Part shown: piece by piece, positions 1 to 8,619 of the stretch | Layout: the number at the start of each line of letters is the position of its first letter | Numbering within the stretch: the first letter of the stretch is position 1 | Notes under the pieces: generated by a model | What the model was told of the DNA's origin: nothing | Databases searched by the model: none | What the model saw: only the letters and a program-made list of their open reading frames with translations | From: an uncultured Bacteroidota bacterium | GTDB lineage: Bacteria; Bacteroidota; Bacteroidia; Bacteroidales; P3 | NCBI GenBank assembly: GCA_902790215.1 | Contig: CADAQX010000009.1 | Coordinates: 62,001 to 126,000, forward strand | Direction: 5' to 3' | Length of the DNA stretch: 64,000 bases | Position numbers and translations under genes: made by a program

Positions 1-594
1 AGCGAAGTGCTCTCGCTTGACATGCTGGTGGTGCTCTTCACCTTCCTCTTTATCGACATGTTCGACACCATGGGAACCGTCATTGGTGTTTCTCAGAAGG
101 CCGGTATGGTGGACGAGAAGGGCAACATCGACGGCATCAACAAGGTGTTCATGGCCGACGCCGTGGCCACCACCTGCGGTGCCTGCCTCGGCACATCGAC
201 CACTACCACTTATGTGGAGAGTGCAGCAGGTGTAGGAGCCGGCGGCCGCACTGGTCTCACCGCCTTCACTACAGTGTGCTGCTTTGCCCTCGCCCTGTTC
301 TTTGCCCCCATCTTCACCCACATTCCCTCGGCAGCCACTACGGCGGCACTGGTCATCGTGGGTCTGATGATGCTCACCCCCATCAAGGAGATTGAATTGG
401 AAGACTTCAGCGAGTCGATTCCCGCTTTCCTGACCATTATCCTCATGCCGCTGTGCTACAGCATCAGCGACGGCATCCTGATTGGCATGATATCCTATGT
501 GCTTATCAATGCCCTGTGCGGCAAATTCAATAAGATTTCCGTCACCATGTGGATACTGGCCATCCTGTTCATTGCCCGCTATCTGTTCCTATAG
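1..594 (+). CDS. NCS2-family nucleobase permease, C-terminal part (cut by window start)
   Basis: This is the last 197 residues of an inner-membrane permease of the NCS2 AzgA-like branch (COG2252), a family that takes up adenine, guanine or hypoxanthine. The frame is open to base 1, so the true start lies outside the window. The segment has the family's FDTMGTVIGVS stretch, the GTSTTTTYVES motif that contributes to the substrate site, and several hydrophobic helices up to the final IARYLFL. It stops 19 bases before a strong hairpin, so it is probably the last gene of its transcript. Exact substrate cannot be read from this part; purines are an inference from the family. Confidence 0.88.
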   Translation, partial: SEVLSLDMLVVLFTFLFIDMFDTMGTVIGVSQKAGMVDEKGNIDGINKVFMADAVATTCGACLGTSTTTTYVESAAGVGAGGRTGLTAFTTVCCFALALFFAPIFTHIPSAATTAALVIVGLMMLTPIKEIELEDFSESIPAFLTIILMPLCYSISDGILIGMISYVLINALCGKFNKISVTMWILAILFIARYLFL

Positions 595-613
595 GAACTG
601 AAACCCTATTATA

Positions 614-649
614 AACCGAGGAGGGTGCCGCATAGCACCCTCCTCGGTT
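614..649. terminator. Bidirectional hairpin between convergent genes
   Basis: A perfect 15 bp inverted repeat (614-628 with 635-649) encloses a 6-base loop. It lies between the permease stop and the stop of the leftward hydrogenase-like gene. There is no clean T-run on either side, so termination strength is uncertain, but position and stem strongly suggest a shared terminator. Confidence 0.75.
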
Positions 650-692
650 ATATAAGATTTCAAACAGATTTGTTGATAGGCCTATCAGGGTA

Positions 693-2066
693 TCATTTCA
701 CCTCGGGGGGCTCGTTGTCGCCTATGGGGTCTTCGCCCCATACCGAGCGGGTGGCGGCCAGGCACTCCTGCCGCGTGATGTCGTTGAGGCGTTCAAGGTG
801 GCGCTGGTAAAACACACACTTGGTCATACCCACCTGCCTGCACACCACATCGGTGGCGAATGCCTCGCACGTGGGGGCTCCGCACATGCCGCAGTCCACC
901 TGTGGGAGATACATCTTCAGCTTGTTGATTTTCTCCAACTTCTGATAGGCCTTTGTCAAGTCCTTGTCGAGTGTCAGCATTGAGCGGGGCTGAGGAGGCT
1001 CCACCTCCGAATTCTCTATCAGATAATCCTTATAGGCATCCATCTCACGGGCACGTGCCACCTCGCCGTTGCGCTCGCGCTCGGCAGCCTTGCGGGCACG
1101 GGCGTACATGCGCTCGCCGCAGAGGAAACGGTTCTCGCACGACAGCAGTGCACCGGCACAGCTCTGGTCGCACGCCCTGAGTTCAAGGAACTCCACACCC
1201 TCCACCTCGTCGTTCTCCAGTTTGTCGAGGAAGTCCATCACATTCTCTATGCCGTCGATGGCATAGGAGCGCTTGGCCAGGCAGATGCGACGCTCGCCGT
1301 TGGTGAGTGTCGAGAGTACGGCATCGGCCGACAGCTGAGGAGTCTGCAAGGCAGTGAAGGAATAGCCCTTGCCCTGCTCCTTAATCTTGCGGTAGACCTT
1401 GTTGAACAGCGCGTCCATATTGATGACACCGTCGATTAACGAGCGTTTCTCGCCCACCGGGGCCTTCACGGCGGCAATCTTGGCAGCGCAGGGAGTGACA
1501 TAAAACAGGCCAATCTCCTCGCGCGGCACCCCGCGTTCCTCGGTGAGCATCTTCAGCACATACATGGCCGAGATGTCGAGCGGTGCCTTCACCGGGATGA
1601 TGTTCCCCACCAGCGAAGGGTATTTAATCTGTATGAGCCGCACTATGGCGGGACAGAAACTGGAAATCAGCGGTTCGTCGTCGACATGTTCGCGGGCGTA
1701 CCGGTGTTTGACATCGGCATAGATGGCCGCAGCCGACTCCACCTCAAACACATGCTTGAAGCCCAAATCCTTCAAGGCGGCATAGATGCGCGACACGCGG
1801 ATGTCGTCGGGGAACTGGCCGAGGAACACCGCCGGCAGCAACGCCACCGAGTGCGGAAACTCATGCACTTTCTTGAAGTCGTCCTGCTTGATATAGATGG
1901 CGTCCACCGGGCATGCTGCGTGGCACTTGCCGCAGTCTATGCAGCGATCCTCCATAATGAACGCTTTGCCATTATTGATGCGTATGGCCTCCGTGGGGCA
2001 AATCTTCATGCACCGCGAGCAGCCGATACAGTTGCCATTGTCAATCTCCAGGGCGTGGTAAAACAT
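693..2066 (-). CDS. Sensory-type [FeFe]-hydrogenase homologue with extra Fe-S domains
   Basis: A 457-residue protein. Two 4Fe-4S ferredoxin motifs lie at the N-terminus (Cys13/16/19/23 and Cys42/45/48/52). An [FeFe]-hydrogenase large-subunit domain follows, and a C-terminal Fe-S motif of the C-x2-C-x4-C-x16-C kind (Cys392/395/400/417) ends the protein. The four H-cluster ligand positions are kept: Cys138 in SFCP, Cys193 in TPCAA, and Cys299 and Cys303 in ACDQSC. The residue that is the proton-transfer cysteine in catalytic enzymes is Phe137 here, and the usual Gly-rich and Met positions are altered. The neighbours are an RsbW-like ATPase (19 bases upstream) and a DRTGG protein, not electron-transfer partners. 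Together this points to a redox or H2 sensor, not a bulk hydrogenase; that role is inference. No hydEFG maturases are in the window. Confidence 0.85.
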   Translation of the reverse strand: MFYHALEIDNGNCIGCSRCMKICPTEAIRINNGKAFIMEDRCIDCGKCHAACPVDAIYIKQDDFKKVHEFPHSVALLPAVFLGQFPDDIRVSRIYAALKDLGFKHVFEVESAAAIYADVKHRYAREHVDDEPLISSFCPAIVRLIQIKYPSLVGNIIPVKAPLDISAMYVLKMLTEERGVPREEIGLFYVTPCAAKIAAVKAPVGEKRSLIDGVINMDALFNKVYRKIKEQGKGYSFTALQTPQLSADAVLSTLTNGERRICLAKRSYAIDGIENVMDFLDKLENDEVEGVEFLELRACDQSCAGALLSCENRFLCGERMYARARKAAERERNGEVARAREMDAYKDYLIENSEVEPPQPRSMLTLDKDLTKAYQKLEKINKLKMYLPQVDCGMCGAPTCEAFATDVVCRQVGMTKCVFYQRHLERLNDITRQECLAATRSVWGEDPIGDNEPPEVK

Positions 2067-2085
2067 GGGCTAAAAAAGATAAAGG

Positions 2086-2499
2086 TTAAACAAAGTTGAC
2101 TATCATCTCAACCGTGGTGCCGACACCCACCTCCGAGGTGACGTTCAGCACATCAACATTCTTCTGCATATTGGGCAGGCCCATACCGGCGCCGAACCCC
2201 ATGTCGCGCACTTCGGGGCGTGCCGTGGAATAGCCCTCCTGCATGGCCTGGGCAATATCGGGGATTCCGGGACCCTTGTCGGCCACCACCATGTGGATTT
2301 TGTCGGCCTCGATGTCCACCAGCACCTTGCCGCCATAGGCATGGGCAATGGCATTCACCTCGGCCTCATACAAGGCCACCACCACGCGCTTCACCACCTG
2401 GGGGGCAACACCCAGCTGCTTCAGCGTCTTCTTCACCGAACTCGAAGCCGTACCGGCATTCGTAAAATCGCCTTCTACTACAGTATATTCCTGATGCAT
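2086..2499 (-). CDS. RsbW/SpoIIAB-like GHKL ATPase (anti-sigma-type kinase)
   Basis: A 137-residue single-domain protein of the HATPase_c_2 type. The N box is EAEVN (residues 45-49), the G1 box is DKGPGIPD (74-81) and the glycine-rich lid is GFGAGMGLPN (101-110). The length matches anti-sigma-factor serine kinases such as RsbW, RsbT and SpoIIAB. Those proteins bind ATP and control a partner by phosphorylation or sequestration. No sigma factor or STAS antagonist is next to it. It sits between a DRTGG protein and the hydrogenase-like sensor, so its partner may be one of these; that is inference. Confidence 0.85.
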   Translation of the reverse strand: MHQEYTVVEGDFTNAGTASSSVKKTLKQLGVAPQVVKRVVVALYEAEVNAIAHAYGGKVLVDIEADKIHMVVADKGPGIPDIAQAMQEGYSTARPEVRDMGFGAGMGLPNMQKNVDVLNVTSEVGVGTTVEMIVNFV

Positions 2500-2518
2500 A
2501 ACATCTATGGTTTAACAA

Positions 2519-2860
2519 TCAATACAACGGTTCGATGCCCTCGGCAAACAGTAGTCCGCAGGTCTTGAACATCGAATAGCTGGTGCCTATCAGCACCATG
2601 TCGTTCTCCTCGGCCAACTCTATCATGTCGTCAGTCGGCTTTTTGTTGCGCACAAAAACCACAATGTCGAGCGTGGCCATGTCGCAGGTGCGTATGGTCT
2701 GCACATTGCAGAGCCCTGTTATCAACATAGGAGTCTCCTTGAGAGTCAGCACATCGCTCATCAAATCCGATGCAAACGCCCTGTCCACCTCTTCATCCAG
2801 GCGTTCATTGCCCAGATACACGGTAGCGTTAAGCTTTCCAACTATTTCTCGCAGTGTCAT
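2519..2860 (-). CDS. DRTGG-domain protein
   Basis: A 113-residue cytoplasmic protein resembling the stand-alone DRTGG domain, known as a regulatory domain linked to CBS pairs and to phosphotransacetylase-type enzymes. The start MTLREIVGKL and the conserved LITGLCNVQTIRTCDM and IGTSYSMFKTCGLL stretches fit the small DRTGG proteins commonly coded beside Fe-hydrogenase sensor genes. It is first of three leftward genes (20 bases before the RsbW-like gene), with a TAnnTTTG promoter element about 40 bases upstream. The ligand is unknown. Confidence 0.8.
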   Translation of the reverse strand: MTLREIVGKLNATVYLGNERLDEEVDRAFASDLMSDVLTLKETPMLITGLCNVQTIRTCDMATLDIVVFVRNKKPTDDMIELAEENDMVLIGTSYSMFKTCGLLFAEGIEPLY

Positions 2861-2901
2861 GTTATATCAGTTTTTTGTTATAAATGGTGAATAAGAATTT
2901 G

Positions 2902-2909
2902 CAAATATA
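2902..2909 (-). promoter_or_regulatory. Bacteroidota -7 element for the DRTGG/RsbW/hydrogenase operon
   Basis: On the minus strand this reads TATATTTG, matching the Bacteroidota -7 consensus TAnnTTTG, about 40 bases before the DRTGG start. I see no good -33 TTTG at the usual distance. Confidence 0.5.
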
Positions 2910-2999
2910 CGAATAAATTTTCAATTAATAGTTAAAATATGATAAATTTCTTGTCCGCACCCCCTCCCGGCGAAAGATGACATGGCGACGTGGCAACAT

Positions 3000-3106
3000 C
3001 GTTCCTTTCTCTCTCGTTCTCTCCTCGAAACCCCTCATTTTTCCCTTCTGGAAACGGACATCGATCGAATAACGATAGGAAACAAATCGAATAAATGACG
3101 ACCCTA
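3000..3106 (+). repeat. Dispersed ~120 bp intergenic repeat, diverged copy A
   Basis: This copy shares the core GAAACGGA and the terminal segment ATCGAATAAATGACGAC with copies at 25024-25148 and, inverted, 57643-57761. It differs more from the other two and has about 11 extra bases before the end segment. Confidence 0.6.
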
Positions 3107-3259
3107 CCCCCTCTCCACACGCCGACAACTGCTGACCGGGACCGCTTTTTTGCAAGAGGGGGCAGGGGATATCACGGTACATACACCGGCACAATAAAAA
3201 AGGGCATTGGCCGTTATGGACTACGGCTGTCATGGCAGCTGCCTATAAAGAATGAGACT

Positions 3260-4165
3260 ATGACTACACCCCCCTATCTCTCTCCCGGCGACCGGGTGGC
3301 CATTGCAGCACCCGCACGCAAGATTGCCGACGACGAATTGCGCCCGGCAATACAGCTGCTGACAAACTGGGGACTCGACGTGGTGCTGCCAGAGCACCTC
3401 TACGATGCCGAGAACCAGTTTGCCGGAGACGACAGAACCCGTGCCGCAACAATGCAGCAGCTGCTCAACGACCCGGATGTGCGCGCCATATTCTGCGCCC
3501 GGGGCGGCTACGGCACCGTGCGCATCATCGACCGGCTGGACTTCTCAGCCTTTGCACAGCATCCCAAATGGATTGTGGGCTACAGTGACATCACGGTGCT
3601 GCACAGCCACATCAACCGCCACTGGGGCATCGAGACCCTTCACGCCACAATGCCCATAGACATCCCCGGCCCAGAGTCGTACCCCTCCACCGAGTCGTTG
3701 CACCAGTGCCTGTGGGGCGAAGAAACCGCATACCGCTGGGAGGCACACCCGCTGAACCGCAAGGGTGAAGCGGAGGCAGCCGTGGTGGGGGGCAATCTGT
3801 CGATACTCTACAGCCTGTGCGGGTCGGCAAGCGACATTGACACAGAGGGCAAGATACTCTTCATAGAGGATTTGGACGAATATCTTTATCACATCGACCG
3901 CATGATGATGAACCTGAAGCGGAGCGGCCACCTGGCCGGACTGGCCGGACTGGTTGTTGGATGCTTCAGTAAGATGCACGACAACACCGTCCCCTTCGGA
4001 CGCACGGCCGAGCAGATTATCTATAACGCAGTGGCGGAATACGACTACCCAGTGTGCTTCGGACTTGCCGCCGGACACATCGGGACAGAGAACCTGGCGC
4101 TGCCCCTTGGACGGAGAGCCCGCCTGCATGTGGGGGACTGGACAGAGCTGCGTTTCGCCCGTTAA
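3260..4165 (+). CDS. ldcA: LD-carboxypeptidase (peptidase family S66)
   Basis: A 301-residue cytoplasmic serine peptidase that removes the terminal D-Ala from murein tetrapeptides during cell-wall recycling. The S66 fingerprint is complete: ARGGYG (80-85), nucleophile Ser109 in GYSD, Glu203 in FIED and His273 in AAGH. The microcin-resistance protein MccF belongs to the same family, but the chromosomal context with wall genes favours LdcA. I chose the ATG at 3260 because the protein then starts directly with the usual LSPGDRVAIAAPA stretch; the 55 extra codons upstream look non-coding. Length is normal for the family. Confidence 0.9.
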   Translation: MTTPPYLSPGDRVAIAAPARKIADDELRPAIQLLTNWGLDVVLPEHLYDAENQFAGDDRTRAATMQQLLNDPDVRAIFCARGGYGTVRIIDRLDFSAFAQHPKWIVGYSDITVLHSHINRHWGIETLHATMPIDIPGPESYPSTESLHQCLWGEETAYRWEAHPLNRKGEAEAAVVGGNLSILYSLCGSASDIDTEGKILFIEDLDEYLYHIDRMMMNLKRSGHLAGLAGLVVGCFSKMHDNTVPFGRTAEQIIYNAVAEYDYPVCFGLAAGHIGTENLALPLGRRARLHVGDWTELRFAR

Positions 4166-4190
4166 ATTACAGCATAGTGGACAACATTTT

Positions 4191-4221
4191 TTTGTCAATC
4201 AAAAAAATAGTTGTATCTTTG
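4191..4221 (+). promoter_or_regulatory. Bacteroidota promoter for the deacetylase-like gene
   Basis: TTTG (4191-4194), a 19-base spacer and TATCTTTG (4214-4221) match the Bacteroidota -33/-7 pattern very well. The ATG follows 19 bases later, which supports the chosen start at 4241. Confidence 0.75.
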
Positions 4222-4240
4222 CATTTTAAAAGCAACATCT

Positions 4241-5566
4241 ATGCTGCTGATTTATGTCCCGAAACTGACCAATCGAATAGGCTACACCGTCAATGTAGTC
4301 ATGCGGGATATTTTGCAGACCGACTTTGCCATTACAGCAGACCCCGAGACCTTCAAGCGCCATGAGGGGGCGCGCCTGTGCTATGCGGCACGGCCTGTCG
4401 AGGGATGCCCGGCTCCGTTTGTAAAGGCAGCGGGGCTGCTGTCGGAGACTTCCATCGAGGAGCAGAGCACCCGCTGTTTCCAGTATAAGGGTGTTCCGGT
4501 TCTGTTCCCCGTATTCGGCAACGAGACGGCACTGCCTTTCGACCCCTTCGCCGCCATCTTCTATATGCTTTCGCGCTACGAGGAATATCTGCCCCACCTG
4601 AAAGACCAGCACGGCCGCTTTGTGTCCACGGAGAGCGTGGCCTACAAGCACGGCTTCCTGCAGACCGCAGTGGTTGACCGCTGGGCGCTGATGGTGCGCG
4701 ACGTGATAAAGGAGCACTACCCCGACACAGTGTTCAAGGAGCGCCAGTATTCGTTTGTACAGACCATCGACATCGATGCCGCATACTGCTATCTCCACAA
4801 GGGGATATTCCGCACCGTGATGGGATTCCTGCGCGACAGCATCCACCGGCACGATGTGGAGGCTGTGAAACAACGCTACCGTGTGCTGAGGCGGAAAGAG
4901 GAGGACCCCTTCGACACGTTTGACTATATCCTGACAACCAGCAAGCCCTACTCTCAGCGGAGTGTGCTCATCTTCTTTGCACTGATGGGGGACTACGGCA
5001 TATACGACAAGCCCGCCTCGCCCCATAACAATGAGTTCAGGCAATTGCTGCAGCACCTTGGCGACTATGCCAAGGTGGGAGTGCACGGCTCGTATTATTC
5101 CTCTGCCGAGCCCGACCGGTTGGGACGGGAAATACAGCGGCTTGCCGACATCCTGCACCGTCCCATTGTGCGCAACCGGTTCCACTTCATTCGGTTCAAC
5201 CTACCAACAGCCTACCGCAACCTAGTGCGCCAGAACATCATGCATGACTACACAATGGGATATGCCGAGCTGCCGGGGTTCCGCTGCGGCACATGCGCTG
5301 TCGTGCCCTTTTTCGACCTCAGCAGCGACCAGGAAAGTCCGCTGCACATACACCCCTTCGCCGCCATGGACACAACGTTCCAGAAGCACATGCACGCCTC
5401 GCCCAAAGAGGCGACGGAGATGCTGCACGCTTTGGTGGACGAAGTCCGGGCTGTGGGCGGTACGTTCAGCTGCATATTCCACAACCAGAATCTTTGCGAG
5501 GATTTTGAATGGAAAGGCTGGAGAGCGGTATACGAGGATTTGCTCGACTATGCCAAACAGCCGTAA
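4241..5566 (+). CDS. Polysaccharide-deacetylase-like protein
   Basis: A 441-residue protein without a signal peptide, resembling the large polysaccharide-deacetylase family proteins common in Bacteroidota. A family-specific N-terminal region (about 1-165) with MLLIYVPKLTNRIGY and FDPFAAIFYMLSRYEEYL leads into a NodB-like catalytic part. There, the DIDAAY motif (around 177) gives the metal-binding Asp, and VHGSYYSS (around 281-288) is the histidine-containing second motif. Probable activity is metal-dependent removal of an N- or O-acyl group from a glycan; the substrate is unknown. The ATG at 4241 fits the promoter; the frame is open 30 bases further but those codons overlap the -7 element. 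It may be cotranscribed with the HAD gene 41 bases downstream. Confidence 0.75.
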   Translation: MLLIYVPKLTNRIGYTVNVVMRDILQTDFAITADPETFKRHEGARLCYAARPVEGCPAPFVKAAGLLSETSIEEQSTRCFQYKGVPVLFPVFGNETALPFDPFAAIFYMLSRYEEYLPHLKDQHGRFVSTESVAYKHGFLQTAVVDRWALMVRDVIKEHYPDTVFKERQYSFVQTIDIDAAYCYLHKGIFRTVMGFLRDSIHRHDVEAVKQRYRVLRRKEEDPFDTFDYILTTSKPYSQRSVLIFFALMGDYGIYDKPASPHNNEFRQLLQHLGDYAKVGVHGSYYSSAEPDRLGREIQRLADILHRPIVRNRFHFIRFNLPTAYRNLVRQNIMHDYTMGYAELPGFRCGTCAVVPFFDLSSDQESPLHIHPFAAMDTTFQKHMHASPKEATEMLHALVDEVRAVGGTFSCIFHNQNLCEDFEWKGWRAVYEDLLDYAKQP

Positions 5567-5607
5567 CAATAACTTAGACACCACACTATGGCGAAAGGAG
5601 CATTGAA

Positions 5608-6144
5608 ATGATAAACTACAAAGAGAAACTGCACGGCATCCGGGCTTTTGTTTTCGACTTCGACGGAGTGATGACCGACGGAAGCGTGTGGACCTATGCC
5701 GACCGGGAGACGGTACGTTGCGGCAACATCAAGGACGGTTTTGCCATCCAATACGCCGTGAAGAAAGGCTATATAATCGCCCTTATCTCCGGTGCCACCT
5801 CGCTCAGTATCGACCACAGGATGGCCGCCCTGGGTGTGACGCAGTGCTACACCGGCTGCGCCAACAAGATGGACACCTACCGGCGGTTTCTGTCGGACAA
5901 CGGACTGACCGAGGATCAGGTGGTGTGCATGGGTGACGACATCCCTGACTATGAAATCATGTCGCACTGCGCCGTGGCAGCCTGTCCGGCCGATGCGGCC
6001 ACAGAGATAAAAGAAATCAGCGACTACATATCCCTTTACGACGGGGGGCACGGCTGTGTGCGGGACATCATCGAACAGGTGCTGCGACTGCACGGGAACT
6101 GGTTCAACCCCGATGTGAAGAATCATGAGGCCCTGAATTGGTAA
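5608..6144 (+). CDS. KdsC-like HAD phosphatase (KDO-8-P phosphatase family)
   Basis: A 178-residue C0-type HAD hydrolase. The catalytic aspartates are Asp17 and Asp19 in FDFDGVMTDG, the Ser of motif II lies in LISGAT (59-64), motif III Lys is near 87, and motif IV is GDDIPD (109-114). This short cap-less form is typical of 3-deoxy-manno-octulosonate-8-phosphate phosphatase, which works in lipopolysaccharide core synthesis and acts as a tetramer. An AAAGGAG ribosome site lies 8 bases before the ATG. Related nonulosonate phosphatases share the motifs, so substrate assignment is by family only. Confidence 0.8.
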   Translation: MINYKEKLHGIRAFVFDFDGVMTDGSVWTYADRETVRCGNIKDGFAIQYAVKKGYIIALISGATSLSIDHRMAALGVTQCYTGCANKMDTYRRFLSDNGLTEDQVVCMGDDIPDYEIMSHCAVAACPADAATEIKEISDYISLYDGGHGCVRDIIEQVLRLHGNWFNPDVKNHEALNW

Positions 6145-6186
6145 ACAACATAAAGCAAGACAACCATCAAGAAACTACGGTACATA

Positions 6187-7068
6187 TTGATAATTATGCT
6201 CTGTGGGAGTACGTCGTTGGCACAACCCAATACGGGCGACACCGACGACAGCCCGTCGTCGCGCCGCAATGGCATCACGATGCTCGGCACCTATTACGCC
6301 GACAAATTTGTGGGGAGAAAGACCTCGTGCGGCGAAATCTTCAGACAGAATCAATATACCGCCGCCCATAAGTCAATCCCGATGGGGACATATCTTTTAG
6401 TCACCTATCCAGCGACCAACCGGCAAATCGTGGTGCGCGTGAACGACCGCTGCCCCAAACCCGGCATACTGGATATGACGAAACTGGCCGTATATTCCTT
6501 GGGAATCACTGGCTCGGGAAGAGTGGTAGTCACCACCCTTGACGCGGAAACGGGTGCAAGGATGTGGGCAAACCAAGACACGCTGGCCATGAGCGAGGAG
6601 GATTATTATACCTTTCGCGACCGAAGCCGACGCAAACGGATTTCGCCATACCCCATCTCCCCCACCGACCGGTCTGCCGCCAAACAGGCAAAACAGCCTG
6701 AAAGAAAACCTTCAAGGGCGGTTGCCGACAATGCTGAATCCGAGACGGACGAGCCCGTAGAAATAGAACCTGTCGTCGAAATCCAGCAACCCGTAGTGAC
6801 CGAAACACCTCCGGCAAAGACGCCCGCCCACACGGGGACATTGTATGACATTGAACTCTGTATTGTCAACACACAGGTGGCAGCGCAACGAGAGGTGAGC
6901 AGGCTACCCAACGATTTACAGGACAAGGCATTGTTCAGGCGGAACCAGATTAACAACCAAGTCCATGTCATACTGGCCATTGCTGACTCGCGAAGCCATG
7001 CCGTAAGGACACAGGCCATGCTGATTGACGAATTCCCCGACAGCTGCCTCATCCCCCACGAGAAATAA
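6187..7068 (+). CDS. RlpA-like double-psi beta-barrel protein, secreted
   Basis: The protein has a short hydrophobic N-terminus ending in SLAQ, a double-psi beta-barrel RlpA domain (TSCGEIF to VNDRCPKPGILDMTKLA, about residues 45-108), a low-complexity Pro/Glu-rich linker, and an end region (about 218-290) that could be a SPOR-type fold. RlpA proteins are septal lytic transglycosylases or wall-binding proteins. The start is doubtful. The listed start is a TTG. Codons upstream in the same frame read (ATC at 6166) KKLRYILIIMLCGSTSLAQ, a much better signal peptide, but with ATC where ATG would be expected. It begins 42 bases after the HAD gene. Family certain; lytic activity not shown. Confidence 0.75.
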   Translation: MIIMLCGSTSLAQPNTGDTDDSPSSRRNGITMLGTYYADKFVGRKTSCGEIFRQNQYTAAHKSIPMGTYLLVTYPATNRQIVVRVNDRCPKPGILDMTKLAVYSLGITGSGRVVVTTLDAETGARMWANQDTLAMSEEDYYTFRDRSRRKRISPYPISPTDRSAAKQAKQPERKPSRAVADNAESETDEPVEIEPVVEIQQPVVTETPPAKTPAHTGTLYDIELCIVNTQVAAQREVSRLPNDLQDKALFRRNQINNQVHVILAIADSRSHAVRTQAMLIDEFPDSCLIPHEK

Positions 7069-7487
7069 GGCACGCCAGCCATTCCTTCACACCCTGGCTT
7101 TAACCCACATAATCACATCCAAGACAACGCACTAACCCCTATCCTGCCACCCTGCAGACAGAATGGCTATTGGTAGCAGGCCATCCCGGCCATGCATCAT
7201 CCTCTGCATCACGCACTCACCGGCATCTCACCGATGTATGTCACATATTTGAAAGGGATTCAACCAACCTGCATAAAACGAATGCCCGTCTGTCATAAAT
7301 CCCGTCATCCAAACTATGGTTAAAAAGAGTAAAAAAACAAAAAAACAAAAAAAAAATACAAAAAAACATTCCATGTAAAGAATTATTGTTATCTTTGCAA
7401 GTCAAAACCTGAGTTGCCTTTTCTATGAAAATGCAGGTCAGGACAACGTACATATAAAAGATTATTAAATAGTTACATGATATCAAA
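7069..7487 (+). promoter_or_regulatory. Leader and promoter region of the T9SS operon
   Basis: No gene is visible. A long A-tract (7331-7366) is followed by TATCTTTG at 7390-7397, a -7 element, which leaves a leader of about 85 bases before the porP-like ATG. No convincing -33 TTTG is seen; the A-tract may act as an upstream activating element. I find no riboswitch fold in the leader by eye. Confidence 0.55.
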
Positions 7488-8483
7488 ATGAGTGCCCACA
7501 TGGAAATCAGACCGCTCAAGAAACTATCACTTTTGTTGATAGCGTTGGGATTTTCATGTGTTGCCATGGCCCAGCAGGAGCCCCAGTTCTCACAATACAT
7601 GTTCAACAGAATGTCGTACAATCCCGGTTATGCAGGCAGTTCCGGCTCCATCTGTGCTGCGGCGATGTACAGACAGCAATGGTTTGGCCTTAAGCTCGAT
7701 GCACCCACTGCAGGGGGCAAAGCCGGTTCTGTACCCACCGACATTCTCTTCACCTTCGACATGCCCGTCAGATTCCTGCATGGCGGCCTCGGATTCACCT
7801 TTGTCTCCGACAAGATTGGTTATCACGACAATTTGGAGCTTTCTGTCGACTATGCCTTCCGCATGTTCTGGGGACAAGGAAATCTCTCGGCAGGTGTTGA
7901 GTTCAATCTGCTCAACAGCAGCCTCGACAAAGAAGCACTGTGGGGTCCCGACGGTCCCGACCCACGAGTTGCGCAATTGGGTGAATCAGCCATGATGTTT
8001 GACGCTTCGGTAGGTCTTTACTATCAAGTGCCAAGCAAATACTACCTCGGACTGTCTGTCAAGAACCTGCTGGCCGCCCATAGTGACGAGATTGCCTTTA
8101 CAAACGCCCGCACCGTGTATGCAATGGGCGGATATGAATATACTCCTGCAAGCGCTCCCTCTATCAGAATCAGACCTTCGGCTTTATTAAAGACTGCAAA
8201 TTTCAGCATCTTCCAAGCCGACTTGACCTGTTTGCTTGACTACCGCAATGCATTCTGGGGCGGTCTTGGCTACCGTGTACAGGATGCCATCTACGTCATG
8301 GCCGGTGTCCACTGGAAACAGCTCCGTTTGGGTGTTTCCTACGACTTCACCACCAGCAGACTCGGCTCATTCAAGGCTGGGCGCAGTATGGGCTCCATGG
8401 AGTTCTATCTGAAGTACTGCTTCAAGATTGTCGTCCCGCGCAAACCCGGCACCTCCTATGGCAATACAATTTATCTGGACTAA
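7488..8483 (+). CDS. PorP/SprF-family outer-membrane protein of T9SS
   Basis: A 331-residue predicted beta-barrel with a signal peptide ending around AMAQQ. The family-typical opening QEPQFSQYMFNRMSYNPGYAGS identifies PorP/SprF (type IX secretion membrane protein family). These proteins help anchor T9SS cargo or adhesins and attach to the PorK/N ring. It is followed in the same direction by gldK, gldL, gldM and gldN, the usual order. The ATG at 7500 (MEIRPLKK) is an equally good start. SprF paralogues pair with specific large adhesins; no such partner is in the window, so PorP is the more likely role. Confidence 0.9.
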   Translation: MSAHMEIRPLKKLSLLLIALGFSCVAMAQQEPQFSQYMFNRMSYNPGYAGSSGSICAAAMYRQQWFGLKLDAPTAGGKAGSVPTDILFTFDMPVRFLHGGLGFTFVSDKIGYHDNLELSVDYAFRMFWGQGNLSAGVEFNLLNSSLDKEALWGPDGPDPRVAQLGESAMMFDASVGLYYQVPSKYYLGLSVKNLLAAHSDEIAFTNARTVYAMGGYEYTPASAPSIRIRPSALLKTANFSIFQADLTCLLDYRNAFWGGLGYRVQDAIYVMAGVHWKQLRLGVSYDFTTSRLGSFKAGRSMGSMEFYLKYCFKIVVPRKPGTSYGNTIYLD

Positions 8484-8619
8484 TACCGAATCTGTAAAAA
8501 TAATTAAAAACGAAACTTTTTCCACGTTAAATCGTATATACGATTACAAAAAGCAGAACTATCCAAACATAAAGAATAAGAACAAACAAAATTAAGAATA
8601 AATAAATACTAATGATTAT

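Larger units (their letters stand above)
2861..3259. other. Divergent intergenic region without a gene
   Basis: The stretch separates the leftward hydrogenase set from ldcA. It holds the minus-strand -7 element at 2902-2909, a diverged copy of the ~120 bp dispersed repeat (about 3000-3106) and a CCCCCTCT/AGAGGGGG inverted pair (3109-3116 with 3155-3162). The ldcA reading frame stays open back to 3095, but that extension has no similarity to the family and crosses the repeat, so I do not count it as coding. Confidence 0.6.

Noticed and set aside
3095-3259. N-terminal extension of ldcA
   Set aside because: The 55 extra codons cross the end of a dispersed repeat and do not resemble the family; the ATG at 3260 gives the conserved start.
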